Shown piece by piece: positions 47,557-59,922 of a DNA stretch of 64,000 nucleotides. A program made the position numbers and the translations under genes. Numbering within the stretch: the stretch's first letter is position 1; every line of letters begins with the position of its first letter. The notes under the pieces were generated by a model. That model had not been told where the DNA came from and did not search any database. It saw only the letters and a program-made list of their open reading frames with translations. Source of the stretch: Dinochytrium kinnereticum (lineage: Eukaryota; Chytridiomycota; Chytridiomycetes; Chytridiales; Chytridiaceae); the NCBI GenBank assembly GCA_027604005.1, contig JADGJT010000083.1, positions 2,372 to 66,371 on the forward strand, given 5' to 3'.

Positions 47557-50500
47557 TTAATGATGGCCGCGACTCCTCAACACGTTCGTCTTCCTAACTG
47601 AAATCAACCTAACAAGTGGCTCTTTGAATGCAGCCATATCCCAGTAAGTCACAAACTCAGTAGCAAGCTGAACGGGGTCGTCGAGCTATTTGAAGCGATG
47701 AGAAGAGTGCAAACAAGAGTCAGATAATTACACCAGCATAACAAAAAAAAAAAGTAAGAGAGACCAACGTAATTTTACAGGCAAATTTCCGTAAGAGAGA
47801 ATTCGCAAAAACTAACCTCATGAACAGCCAGAGTTTGATGCCCTCCTGCCCTCGTCTCAATTTTCAACTTCAACAGCATCCTCCCCCTCTTGGTGCTCGA
47901 AAACACAAACGCCTCCTTGGCTCCATCGGTACCTGAAGCGCCGGCAGCTCCATTCCACGCTGCAGCCGGAGCCGGAGCCGGAGCCGGAGCAGCAGCCGCA
48001 GCAGCCGCCCTAGCACCGACTCCAACGTTTCCAAATCTCCCTCCTCCAGTGGTTACAAACCCAGCAACACCTGGCCTTGGAGTCTTCGCGCTGGCTGCTG
48101 CAGCTGCAGCCATCGGGCTAGAAGAAGGCGGAACAGAAGGACCCCAAGAAGTTGCCGTCTGAACAGGGGGCGAGAAAGGCGCTCCGGTAGTAGGGGCTGG
48201 CCATCCAGGAGGACCCGCAACCACGCCAGAAGATGGAGTAACAGCCACAGGCGAAGGCGGGATATTCATCTGAACAGGCTGTGGGGTGGCACTAGGAGTA
48301 GATCCCATCCCAGGGGGAGCAGCGGCCCAAGGGTCGCTTGAATTAGTGATATTGGTCGGACCCAGGACGCCAGAGGGCCTCGCCCATGGGTCGACGAAGC
48401 CGGCGGCAGCGGCCGGGTTGGTTGTCGACCAGGTGGAGGAGGAAGATGTGAGTTGAGCGGGGTTGTTCCAAACAGTAGGGTCAGTTCCCCAGGGAGAAGG
48501 AGCCTTGGGAGGGACGGTAGAGACGGGAGGCTGGTTGATCCAGGCCGGCACGGTGGTTGCAGAAGCGGGTCCAGCGACAGCGGCAGCAGAGGTGTCGATA
48601 GCCAGCTCGGGCTCGGGCTGCTGAACAATAGAGTCGGTCCTAGTCCTCCTCCTTCCAGAAGCAATCAAAATGCTACCATCGACACCGTCCACAGGGGTGG
48701 GGGACGAGGAGGTTGGGATAGGCTCGGACGGTGCGACTCCAACTGAGGGCTCAACAGATTTGGACATCGAAGCAGCCCTTGCAGCCCTGCCGGAAAAGAG
48801 CAGGACGCCACCTCCTGGCTCGGTCGACGCAGGTGAGGGCGGGACGGCAGGTGCGGCAACATTCGGCACGATAGATATTGGCGCGATAGCCGAAGCAGGG
48901 GAGGCCAGCACCGAGCTCTGAGCGATTCCGGTCGGCGCCGTCCAAGTCGATGGAGCAGACCCCGGGGTGGGAGGTCCAGTGGGAGTGCCAACGCTCAACT
49001 TTCTAGGCCTACCAGCTGCCGAAGCAGCAGAGGCGTCCCACGGGTCGGTAGCCGTCGTAGCACTATTCCATGCATCACTAGGAGCAGCTGCAGTATCAGT
49101 CCAAGCAGCAGTGACAGATGCGGGGGCAGAGACAGGTGCACTTGGGACAAACTCAGAAGCCTTGAGGGATAACGTCGAAGCCCTCTTCGAGGGAGACTGA
49201 TGCGCCGGTTGGGGAGCAGGAACCGCGCCTTCCTCACCGGGAGCGGCCACCTTAACACCTTTCGCCGCGAGCGCCGCCATGAACGCCGCCTTAGCTGCAG
49301 CCTCGTCAATAGCGGATTTAGGAGTGATTGTAGTAGTGGTTGAAGCAGGGGAAACAATCTCAGCGGATTGGGGTTCAGCGGTCAATGGTGAAGAGGCGTA
49401 AGAGGAGTGCGAGTGCACTCCAGGAGGAGGAGAGGGAGGAGGGTAGAAAGACAGCCGGTTCGATCCGGGTCCACCGCCTAGGTACTCCGAGCTCGAGGTT
49501 CTCGACCTTCTCTTCTCCCTGATCTTCTCCTGCCTCTCCATTTTTGCAGCCTCAACGGCATCTTCTTCATCAACATCAGGCCTCGATGAAAGCCCCAAAA
49601 GACTTCTGCGATGTCTTAGAGTCCGGGAGCTCCGTCTCTGAAGACCAGGAGATCCTCCTACAGGAGTGGAGGAGCCAGTAGGGGAAGAGGCCGCCGAACC
49701 TCCGTCCGATCCATTAGTGCCAATAGCAGCCTCCTTTGCCGCAGCAATGGATGCAGCCGCCTCTCCTGGCGCCAATACATTCCGGATAATGGCAGCAGCA
49801 AACCCGCTATTGGGCTTCCTCCTTCTCCTCTCGTCAGCATCTCCTTCTAGCGCGGCATAAGTGACTTGTACACGAAGCTGAGAGTCAAACGAATCAGTCG
49901 GGGTGCCACCTAGGTGTCTTCCAGGGGAGGCCGGAGGGGTGGCGAGGGAAGTGACGGCATTATACGAAGCGAGGGTGCGCAGGCCCTCACCCTCAAGAGA
50001 GCATTCCAACTCATCAGTCCGGTCCAGAGCAAACTCCTGTACGTAGGTTCCTAGAATTTTCTCGCAACCATCCAGCACAAGAAGCTCCAATTTCGTCGCC
50101 TTCTGCACCATCTGGTGAACGGCAGCGGGGGTAATAAGGTCGCACGCAGAGAGGTAAAGTTCCTCAAGCATGCCCCCACCAGATGCCGCAGCACGCACAG
50201 TCAACGCGTTTAGTGACAGATCAGTGATGCGGTCACAGAACGAGCAGTCTAGAGATCTGAGGCGATGGCAGGTATTCACAATCTTGATAACAGCGTCATC
50301 AGTCACACTTGGGCATGACTCAAGCACGATAATCTCCAGTTCGGGGCACTGCGAGATGGCGAAACGCAAAAGGTCATCGCTGATCAAAGTGTTCCTGAGG
50401 TTAAGAGATTTCAGCGGCCGTTTGAAACCCTTATTCGACAGATCCAGGGAAGTAAGGTCATCAGCCTCTCTGCATTCTGAGAGATCTAGCTCCAACAGCG

Positions 50501-51026
50501 ACTCGGACTGCAGGATGACGGGATGAATGGAAGCAATAGAAACATTGGTGAATGACAGGTCGAGGCGTAGGAGATGACGGCACTTTTTCGTTAAAGCCGG
50601 GACAAATGAATCGGAGATCGGGCAACCAGGAAGATCCAACTGCAGAAGATTCGGGCAATGGTGGGCAAGAGATTGGATAAGAATGTTCGAGATGTGAAAG
50701 CAATTTTCCAGCCGGAAGACTTCCAGATTTGGGACCATGCCCAGCACGGCGTCCAAATCTCCCATGTAGAGGTTGTCAGCCGCATTCCCCGAGATATCGA
50801 GCTCGCGGATCATGACGGGATACGGAACATAAGGAAGGGGTGTATTGAGGAGACCCATCAAACGTTCGAAAGAATCTGATGAGAACAACGGGGGTGCTCT
50901 ATACATGGCCTCGGCAACCGTCTTGCACCATCCCTTGCATACCAGTAAAAGGGACACATGGTCACTGTGATCACGCAAGTTTTCTACAATGCTTGAAATC
51001 ACCCTGCTTGGCAGCTGAGAGAGATC
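47557..51026 (-). CDS. F-box/leucine-rich repeat protein (FBXL/AMN1-like), 5' end unresolved
   Basis: Two exons are clear: 47817-51026 and 47557-47685. The upstream exon with the start codon was not fixed; an ATG near 51435 (MAAVVAE) is one candidate. The F-box opens the visible chain (QLPSRVISSIVENL, LLVCKGWCKTVAEAMYRAP). About nine Cys-containing LRRs follow (NLEVFRLENCFHISNILIQS, NLLQLDLPGCPISD, LEELYLSACDLITPAAVHQM). The second half is about 500 residues of Ala/Pro/Ser/Thr-rich disorder. The C-terminus is ordered again: KRGRMLLKLKIETRAGGHQT, then LAVHE joined across the intron to LDDPVQLATEFVTYWDM and VRLISVRKTNVLRSRGHH. It would act as the substrate receptor of an SCF ubiquitin ligase. 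Confidence 0.82.
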
Positions 51027-53410
51027 CTGATAGGCAGAACAAACAACAACCAAAAAAAAAAACAAACTGTCAGCATCTTTCGGAAATTGAGAAGATTGGG
51101 GGGAAGCAATTTCAAAACGACAGAGCAAAGTTGGATCAAATAAACCAAGTACTCATAGTTGAGAGAACGAGTTTTAAAGGGGAGTAAAAGAGCAGGATAT
51201 GCACCGAGAGGTGGTTTGAAGAGGCAGAGAATGTAAATAAATAATACCTTCTGTCGACTAATTAATCAAGTTGAGCGTTGAAACATGGCAATTAAAAGGA
51301 AAAAAACATGTCAGTAACTTTAGTAAAATATGAACAGCACAATAATGGCTTTCACGCCACCAGCATTTCCGGCGTCAATCAAAGAGAAATTGAATAAAAA
51401 TAGAGCCGCCTACCTCTCTGCAACTACTGCCGCCATCGTATTGTGAAGGTATATAAAAAACTTCGAGATATATCCGGCGGGAGATCAGTTTAACCAATCT
51501 CAGTCCAAGGGCTAAAAGAAAGACGATGAGCATAACTTCATATCAGGAAGGTGCTAAGGCATCATGAATAAGGAGGGCTGAAGGTATAGGTTCATGACAA
51601 TGTCCTAGTGGAGATTTGCAGCTGCATGCACAAATCAATATATAGAGAGGTGACGAAAGCATCATGGCCAACAATACCAAAAAGACGGTTATCAAAGAGC
51701 CCACCCATATTCACAGGAATCTATAACTGATGAAATGGTGTAGAGGCAAAAACATCCAGATGCAGTCCATCTCCCCTTCAATTGGTCCGCTGTCAGTCGA
51801 TAATGCTGAAATATAGCACAAAAGGGAAAACACCATAAGCTCGAGGACAGTTGCCAGAGTTGAGCAATGCCCAAGTTACCCAAGGGCATGATCTCTTCAT
51901 CCCCTAACTCAAAAATTGAAGCCCACACCGCAACGTCATTAGCAGATGAAAGCTCCAGAGTGATGCACCATCCCGGTCTCCTTGGGGCGATCATTCCCAT
52001 AAACTTGATCAACCAACATCTCATTCATTGGGGAATGAGAGGAAGAGAATCCATGACCTTTCCACCTCAGCAGAACCATCCTTAATCTGACCACATCCTT
52101 CTCCAGCTTTCGTCCCCGGTTCCCTTCTCTTCTTTCTATCGGACGCAGATCCAGCCTCTAAGCTCACAGAAGTTCTTATATATAAACTTACCCTCAGTCA
52201 GTCCTGGACGTATGAGATCCCCTCGCGATGCCAAGGCCGTCCCCAATGAAGGACAGTGAGTCTACGCAGAGGTAGCTCAGTGTTGTATGAGATCACTTGC
52301 TGGCACGGCAGCGGCGGCGACAGCAGACTATCAGACGCCCAGTGATCGAGGGGCGCTGACGAGTTGCCGTTTCAAAACCTGATCTGCCTGGTGACGAACA
52401 GACTGAAGAAGGCAAGCAAAGAAGATGAAGCGAGGAGGCCTGAGACGAAACACTGTAACGAGCAGCACGGAGGTCCAACGGGGGTGCAGCGTATGAGGCA
52501 GCAACGGCGAATCGCACCCAACCAGACCAACCAGCCAGCCGAGAAAGGGGGGGGACGTTGCGTTTCTCAAGCGACGATGGTAGTAGCGAGGGACACACAC
52601 ACGGAAAATTAAATTCACTATTTGAAAAAAGAAAGGGGACGGCCCTCTGATTGGCTGCACATTCAAACCAGCTGGTTTTAAGGGGCCGTTCCCAACCCAC
52701 CACACACGCGTCGCCACGACGGAACGACGACGCGCTGGTGACGGAGACGGACAAAAGGGCATTGAGTGATCACAGAGCGAAGACATGGTTGGCTGTGTGC
52801 TGACTGCTGAAGAAGAGGCAGGCGGTGGTGCAGGCGTCTGCTTAGTACAAGGCAATGGCGGCCTAACATTTATTCATTCACTATACACTCCTCATCTCTC
52901 TCCTAAAACCATAACTTGTGCATGCTTGTTTCCATCAACGCCGGTCTCACATGCACTGTTTCCCATAACGCGCGATGGGGACTGCTCAGACCTCAGCACC
53001 CTTGTGATAAAGTGTAAATCAGAGCAAGGGGTCCTGAGGGACCGCTCGCACTGTGGCAAATTGCTATGACGGTTACTAGGTGGAAAGTTTACATGATTTA
53101 CTGGTCAAAAGACTATACCCTCTCCATTGGACTGCATTTCATCTCTACATTATTAAACGATCGTCAACCTGATTTTTTCACAGCTGGTACCTAAAAAAAA
53201 GTCGTCAGGGCATGCAGGGAGGCTGATCACTCGCTACAGTGTACTTTTTCACTTGCTTTTTAACCTTCCTCCTATGTAGACGACGATCATGTACATCATC
53301 CCAGCGGTGATTTCCAAAGACATTTCTCCAAAGATTGCCCACGAACAGGAGATATTACTTTAGTCGATATGTATCTCATTCAGCTCTCTCAATCAGACTC
53401 CCTCGCCACC
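51027..53410. other. Long spacer upstream of the F-box gene
   Basis: 2.4 kb without a confident gene. It should hold the missing 5' exon(s) of the F-box gene. Overlapping minus-strand frames at 52293-52869 are GC-rich and lack motifs. Confidence 0.45.
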
Positions 53411-53704
53411 ATGGCAAGCCCTGAAAAACGAGCGAGGCATGAAAAAGGTGTGGCCCACGTCAAAGTAACGGGTGATAACCAAACCAAGTAAATCCGCTCC
53501 CGTCGCTCCCTCACATTTCTCCATATCGCCCTCGCTCCCAATCATCTATTATCCCGCATCCCTGATGAAGCGCTGCTCTTTGTTCACGGGATCAAGTTGA
53601 ATAGAGGGAGCTGCAGCACAAAGGCCGTCAAAATGGTACTTGGGGCAACTGAGGACTTTCGCTTACCGCCAACCTTGCCTGTTGGGCGAATCCTCACATT
53701 CTGA
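53411..53704 (+). CDS. Small ORF split by one in-frame TAA or a 117-nt intron
   Basis: The ATG at 53411 sits in an ideal vertebrate-style start context (GCCACCATGG). Twenty-six codons (MASPEKRARHEKGVAHVKVT, then GDNQTK) end at TAA 53489-53491. The same frame then runs 70 further codons without a stop (LTFLHIALAPNHLLSRIPDE, GIKLNRGSCSTKAVKMVLGA) to TGA at 53702. An intron from GT at 53488 to AG at 53604 is in phase and would remove the TAA, but also half of the ordered-looking stretch. The pattern VKVTGDNQTK...GIKLNRG..TKAVKMV faintly recalls an Alba-type fold. Function unknown. Confidence 0.35.
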
Positions 53705-54582
53705 CAAGAAAAAGACAAGAGAGGAGCCTCCAATCGCCATAATGGGCACAATAGATGAGAATGGCCGATGGTCGGGTTTTCTCTGTGCAGCCCATCTCTT
53801 GACGTTAGCTCATTTTCTCGACTACGAAAAGACAAAGCCCCAACATCTCCACTGTTTTCTTTCATCATCCTACAATAAGGGAGGAGGAATCATCCTTCTT
53901 GTGTGTTCGCCTGCATAAAGGAAAAAATAAGAATAATAACAGCTTGAATGCTACTCGGCTGAAGACTTGCCCGCACATCTTAGAAAGTGGCCATCACAAT
54001 TGCACATCCTTATATCGCTTCTCTTCTATTCAACATCAAATACATCTTCCACCCAAACCTATTCCCTCATTTGGATGCCGTTCAGCAGCCGACCAGGAAT
54101 CAACCAACACTCCCTTTGCCTCACCTTCCGACTGTCTCAACGGAACCGCATGAAGCTTAGTAACTTCTGAACGTCACCGAAAGTCTGTTGTCGTTGGAAA
54201 ATAGCCCCCATCGCTTCCTGAAAGCTAGCAAACTACCTTAGGTGAGGATTACGTTAACGGCTTGTGTGTGGAGGTCATTTGTCCTTGTCAACGTGAAAAA
54301 GTCTAACGCCAATTTCTCCCCAAATGGCCCTTGTTCCCAACAGCAAGCTGCTGAAGACGCTTCCGGAAAGAAGGTAAAGTCTCTCGCTTTTCTCGCTTTC
54401 GATTACCCTGGATAAAGAGTGGTCAGCGACATTAGCGTTACTGATTGCCTCGTCCCCATCTGGTGGTCACGCACCCTCAATTGGCATCACTTCTCACAAA
54501 CAACTCATCACCCTCTCTTCCCAATTCACCCCATCACGCAATGCCCATCGGTTGACCCACACGCCCCTCAACATTTAGATAA
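53705..54582. other. Intergenic, upstream of the CK1-like kinase
   Basis: No supportable gene; the frames at 53899-54170 and 54419-54739 lack motifs. Confidence 0.5.
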
Positions 54583-56997
54583 ATGGATCAAATACTTCCC
54601 TTCACAAGGCTTCCGTCCCCGACGTCTACAAAGGTGGCAGACTGGGCGCCTTTATCTCCGGACTCGACCATCCCGTCCTCCTGCCTTCCCTCAACCTCCA
54701 CCCATCAGAACCATATCCCGTCAAACAGTGACTCTCTGAAGCAGCGAATGAAGGCTCCTGACCCCCCCTCACTTTTTCCACTCGGCCCAGGAGGGGTGTT
54801 TAAGATGATCCTTCCAGGGCCTGAATCATCAATGAGGTTGAAACCAATTCCATGCCCTCCGCCTTTATCACATGAGCTTGATGCTGTCGCTCAATTGGCA
54901 TCTTTCAATCCTGAATCAAGGGGTTCGACGGCATGGATCAACGGCGACGGGAGTGGGCTAGCAGGAATACAAAGGCAGCAACAGAGCAGGCCATCGATGA
55001 TGCACACACCACCTTTATCTACTGGAATGGTTGCTGGCTCTGCGTTTGAGATTTCTGTGCCTCTCATTCAGGAATCCGAGCTGTTCGGAAACCCTTCGAC
55101 CGCGTTTACCCAACCCCCCCCTTGGCTCACAGCTGCAACAGCTGCGACCGCCACTAACAACGCCCTATTTACCCACATAAACACAACCACGTTGCTCGCC
55201 TCCAATACTTTCAACAACCCGCAAACCATCAACACCCACATTCATCCTTCTCTTTCACATTTCACCCGTGTACCGCCATTCATCAAGCGTTCCTTTGCTC
55301 CACTCCAACCCCCAACCCCCATCACCCCACCCCCATATCCTGACCCAACGAACCATCAATTCATCCCACCAATCGGGTTCCCAATATCCGCACCCTCCTC
55401 AGCCTACCCCTTTCAACCCACAACCAACTTCCTACCTCTCTTTGAACCAACCCTCCCATTGCTAGACGACCACCCGTGGCCGCCCACCCCTTATATTGCT
55501 GAGACTTACCCTAGGAGGTCAACGACTGATGCGTTGTTCAATGCTTTGCGCACCATTGATCCGAGCTACCGCGCGGTGACGCCGAAGCGTTTGGGAAGAG
55601 GATGCGATGCGAGGAACATGTGCAACCCGTATGGAAGGAGCAGGCCTCATGGCATGATGGGAGATGGTCAGGGAGTTCCCGCGCAGCCTAGGATGGTTCG
55701 AATGCCAAAATCAGTTGTGGCATTGTTGAACAAAGGAGAAGAGGTTTGTTGGTGCTTGGATAGTTTTTTTTATAGCTTTGTCCATCTGTACTTTACCATT
55801 ATTTTTAACTTTGTTTTTGTGGTGGATAAAGATTGTATGTGAGACCACCTTTAAAGTGTACACCATTGTTCATCAACTCGGAAAGGGTGGATGCGGCGAT
55901 GTTTACCTCGCAAAAGCTTCGTCAAACCCTGACGCGCTCTGGAATAATGGAGAGCGGGAGGATGAGGTTGTCGCCATCAAGGTTGGGAACGATCGGAGGC
56001 AATTTCTGAATGAGGTTCTGACAATGAGGATGCTAAACTCTCATCCCGGAGGAAGAGGTGATATTCAGAAAATGCTTCTCCCTTTAACGTCCCTCACATC
56101 ATGAGCTTTGTCTAACGTAATCTTCATACCAGGCTTCACTCCTAAGCTCATAACGACCCTCCCATCCCGCAACCTCATCATAATGTCATACCTCTCAACA
56201 ACCCTCTCCCACCAATTCGAGCGATTCAAGCACCACTTCTCCCCCAAAACAATCCTCATGCTTGCCATCAACATGATCAAGATCGTCAAGGAGTTTCACG
56301 AAAAGACCGGTAAAGTCCACGTGGACATTAAACCCTCCAACTTTTGCGTTGGAAGGAGCGGGAGGCACCTTCATCTCATTGATTTTGGGTACGCTTCCGG
56401 GACGGGGATTAGACTGCCGGGACAGACTGGGACGCCGTTATTTATGGCGGTTGGGATCCAGACTTTTGGGGCCGTCTGTGAGTCTTTTTTTTCTTTATGC
56501 TTTTTTTTATTTGTCTTTTCTATCTACGTTGTCTGGGAATATGCTTTTGACCTTTTTTCCCTAATAACCAGACCCTCATTACCTTGACGATCTTGAAAGC
56601 ATCGGATATTGCCGTAAGTTTGGCCCTCCCATTCCCCAACACGCCAAACCATTCCCCCCAAAAACAATCAAACCCTAACTTCTCCTCACCACCACCAGTC
56701 ATGTATTTCATCGGCCAAGGCAAACCCGGTCTCCCCTGGGGCCACCTCCACAAGCACCCCGAGATAGCGCTTCTTAAATCCGACTCGACCCTCACCCAGT
56801 TCCTAACCACACTCAGCATGAACGCACAGCTAAGCAAACTCGCAAGCCCTCTATCAAATCTCTTGAGAATCGCAAGAGACAGAAGAAGGGCGTTTCGACA
56901 CTCTGAGGATTTTAACGCCTGTTTGGAGGCGTTTGAGAGATGCTTGGTGGATGGGTTCGGGGCTGTGAATGATGGGGTTTATGATTGGGTTCGATGA
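54583..56997 (+). CDS. Casein kinase 1-like protein kinase with long disordered N-terminus
   Basis: Five exons: 54583-55743, 55832-56057, 56133-56477, 56572-56613 and 56699-56997; 690 residues. The first 400 residues are Pro/Ser/Thr-rich with no domain seen. The kinase begins VYTIVHQLGKGGCGDVYLAK, then VVAIKVG (Lys), FLNEVLTMRMLNSHPG, GKVHVDIKPSNFCVG, HLIDFGYASGTGI and GTPLFMAVGIQTFGAV. After two introns come PHYLDDLESIGYCLMYFIGQ and GKPGLPWG, the CK1-family signature in the helix E/F region. The catalytic-loop H-R-D is H-V-D; the catalytic Asp, Lys and Asn are kept, so activity is plausible. Intron 2 has a CTAAC branch site 18 nt before its AG. Cytosolic or nuclear Ser/Thr kinase; substrates unknown. 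Confidence 0.85.
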
Positions 56998-58001
56998 ATG
57001 AAGGGGTTGGTTGGAATATTGGCATAATGACCTCTACTGGGCTTTCGAGATCTATGCCGGTGATAAGCATACTTCACAACTCTCTCTTTTCTTTTTTATT
57101 TGATCCCCTACTTGTCTCCCTTCTTGGCTTGCAAAGCGGTGACCAAGATCCAGTCAGCAGCCAACCCTTCATATTTTGTTGCTCCCCAAGAAAGCATATC
57201 CACTCCCTCCATTCTTAATTTATAGGCGCCCATTCTGTCTTCTTACGCGACCCGTTAAACTTGTTCTTTCCTTCTCCCTGTTCGTTCACAATGCTTTCCT
57301 AATACCCGCATCCGCGTTTGCCACTCTAAATCTCAAGCACATTGTTTCTTTTTTTTTGTTTTTTTCTTCTCGCTCACAAACTACAATTACAATTTAAATA
57401 ACTAATGCAACAAACTTGGCACAATTACAAAAAGAATTAAATATCCTGGGCTGACTCTTTTCATCGTCCCAAAACACTCACCAACCACAGCATTCAGACG
57501 ACAGCAATAAATGTGTGTATCGAATCTGCAAGACCCAAACTTTATGTAAAAAAAAAAAGAAGAGAATCTCGAATAAGGCCGCAAGCGCTTCAATCTACCA
57601 CCTTCCCCTCAAAAAACCCAGAAGAATAACGCAAGAAAACGGAAAGAGGTACGCGGAAGAAAGAAGAGACATGAGGGATACCAAAAAAACAAAACTGGAT
57701 ATGGAGAAAGAGAGGAGAAATCAAAAGTCTTGATCATTTAAAAGGATAAAGATCACTCAAGTAGAAAAGGGAGGAAAGAAACGAAACCAGAAGAACCAAA
57801 AACGCGCGCATCGTATCAATTGAAAGATTCTCTTGAAAAGAAACAAAAGAAAAAAAAGAAAAGGAGGAGGCAACCGAAGAGTGTCTCTTTGTAAACGAGA
57901 GAAGAAGATGAAAAAAAAAAAGGAACAACCCGAAAAAAGGAAAGGAATAAATTGCAAATTCCCACCACCCTTCGCATACCCAAACAAAACATGATTCATC
58001 T
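56998..58001. other. Intergenic between convergent 3' ends
   Basis: T- and A-rich spacer between the kinase and ENPP-like genes; no supportable gene. Confidence 0.6.
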
Positions 58002-59922
58002 CTACCTAAACATAGCAGCAAAAGCCTCCAAAGTCCCATTATTCGCCTCAGCCTTCACCCCCAACAGCTTCGCCAAAAGCGGGTAAACATCCAAAGTCCT
58101 AATAACTGCCTTATCCCCACCAACAACCAAAGCGCTCCTGAACGAAGGCCCCTTTGCAGCAAAAACTCCAAGCATATCAGGATCATCAGCAACGTACCCC
58201 GCAGACCCCAGCTGGTTACGGTTCAAGCTTACCCTAGTCGGGAAGCTCTCGTTCTTGTAAAAGAAGGTGAAGCCCTCAAAAGGTAAAATGGTGATAGGAG
58301 GAATTCGAGACCTCTCCGTGTCAAGAGAGTACTCGGCGGGGTAAGCAAACTCGTCAGTCCTTCCCCTGATGTAGGTTCGGACATTAGGCTTTCCCCTGAT
58401 GGACTGGGCAAAAGCGTTGTAGTCAAAGTTGGCGCTCTTGGGGTAGACAAAAGCCATGGGGCGGTTCTGAACAATGTCCACCTGGGTGAGGTCAACGTAA
58501 TCCTCGTAAAAGAGGTGATTGGCGGGGTTATTAGGGGTGCTAGCAATACCATGGTCGGAGACAACAATGACATCGATAGAGCCAGTAAGGCCCATCTTCT
58601 CGATGCCATCAACGAGGAGCGCAAAGTTATTGTCAACACGGGTTAGGACCTCCCTGAAGGCAGGGTTCTGCCGAAAATAAATAACAAAATAACAAAAGCA
58701 TAAACACAGGGTTAGAAAACAATAATAGTCATGACAATATCAATCACATCAACGCGAGGTTTGATCACAAAAACTCACGTTCACGTCTGGCCCAAACAGA
58801 GTACCGTTCGCATCAGCATCACGAAAGTGCGTGGCGATGAACACAGGCTTAGCCTGAGAGGTCCCATCCAAATTATTGACACCTCCGATCCAGCTCAAAA
58901 GGGTGCTCACACGTTGGGCATCAGTCTGAGACTTGTTAAAAGGCTGATCATACGTAGGAGGCGTGTTGAAGGGCTTAGCAGAGGTGCCCGGCCAATTCAC
59001 AGTCCCAACGTCCAGGTTGTTCTGGCGGAGTGTGACCCAAAGCTAATGAAAGGAAACACCATCATGGTTAAGGACGGGTCGTAAGCAAAGCATAAAAGAA
59101 AAAAAAACAACAACAAGTCAAAAGGCACTCACAGGAACGCCTCCCCAGAAAACCTGCTGGTTAACGGTTCCACTCTCGTTCCTCGCAAAGGTGGTAAAGA
59201 CGTTGCTGGGGATCTTAGGGTCGTGAAAGTAGTCACCAACTATTCCATGGTAAGCGGGGTAAAGTCCAGTCAACATGCTGTATTGGTTTGGGAAAGACTG
59301 AGGAGGGAAGACAGGGAGCAATCCACCCTTGGCGCTGACACCCTTTTCGACTACAAAGGTAAAAACAACACATGACAGCGTCAGAAAATCCAATCCCGTC
59401 TAAAAAAGATCGAGGCAACTTACAAAAGTTCTTGATGTTAGGCGTGAGACCCGAGTTGAGGTATTCGGGCTTGTAGCCATCAAGGCAGACAAGCACAACC
59501 TTTGTAGAGGCCGAAACGGGATTGTTCTTGCGGAGACCAAGAGCAAGACCGACGGCAAGGGCAATCCCTACCACGATCCCAACCACAAGAGCAGCAACCA
59601 GGAATACCTGTCGCCTCGTCAAAGTCGTTCGAATACCAGTCTACAATAGATGAAGATCATGTTAACATGGGGTGCGTCAGTCCGCATCAGACAACAAAAA
59701 AAAAAAAAGAAGAAGATAAGATAAGAATGTTGACGTCCGACAGTGGTATCGAATATCGGCCTTCGAACCCCCCCAAAAAAAAGTCAAAACTGGACGCAGA
59801 GACAACGGATCCATTACCCTGTCACCGCCCTTGAACAGCTTTCCGAGGAAACCGCCGCCCGTCGCCTTATTCGAAGCGGCAAAGGCCGAGGACGACGATG
59901 AGCCATTGGGCGGATAAGCCAT
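58002..59922 (-). CDS. Type II membrane ENPP-like (alkaline phosphatase superfamily) protein, zinc site altered
   Basis: Five exons: 59818-59922, 59424-59640, 59133-59350, 58779-59042 and 58002-58667; 489 residues. A Ser-rich cytosolic N-terminus leads to a signal anchor (VFLVAALVVGIVVGIALAVG). The ENPP/nucleotide pyrophosphatase fold is clear: VVLVCLDGYKPEYLN, FPNQYSMLTGLYPAYHGIVG, FHDPK, FREVLTRVDNNF, DVIVVSDHGIAS and DDPDMLGVFAAKGPSFR. Several catalytic positions differ. The nucleophile Thr (T-F-P-N) is Ser (PQSFPN). The P-D-x-x-G-H motif reads ADANGTLFGP, so its His is Thr. The late G-x-H-G-Y motif reads GSAGYVAD, so its His is Ala. The other zinc site (Asp in LDGY, Asp-His in SDHG) is kept. 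Either a weakened enzyme or a pseudoenzyme on the cell surface or in the secretory pathway. Confidence 0.88.

Noticed and set aside
52293..52869. Overlapping minus-strand frames of 150-170 codons
   Set aside because: No motif, no consistent splice signals and several frames open at once because of GC-rich composition.
56058..56132. Possible frameshift in the kinase (SPFNVPHIMSF in another frame)
   Set aside because: A 75-nt intron with GTGATA donor, CTAAC branch site and CAG acceptor joins the flanking exons in frame.
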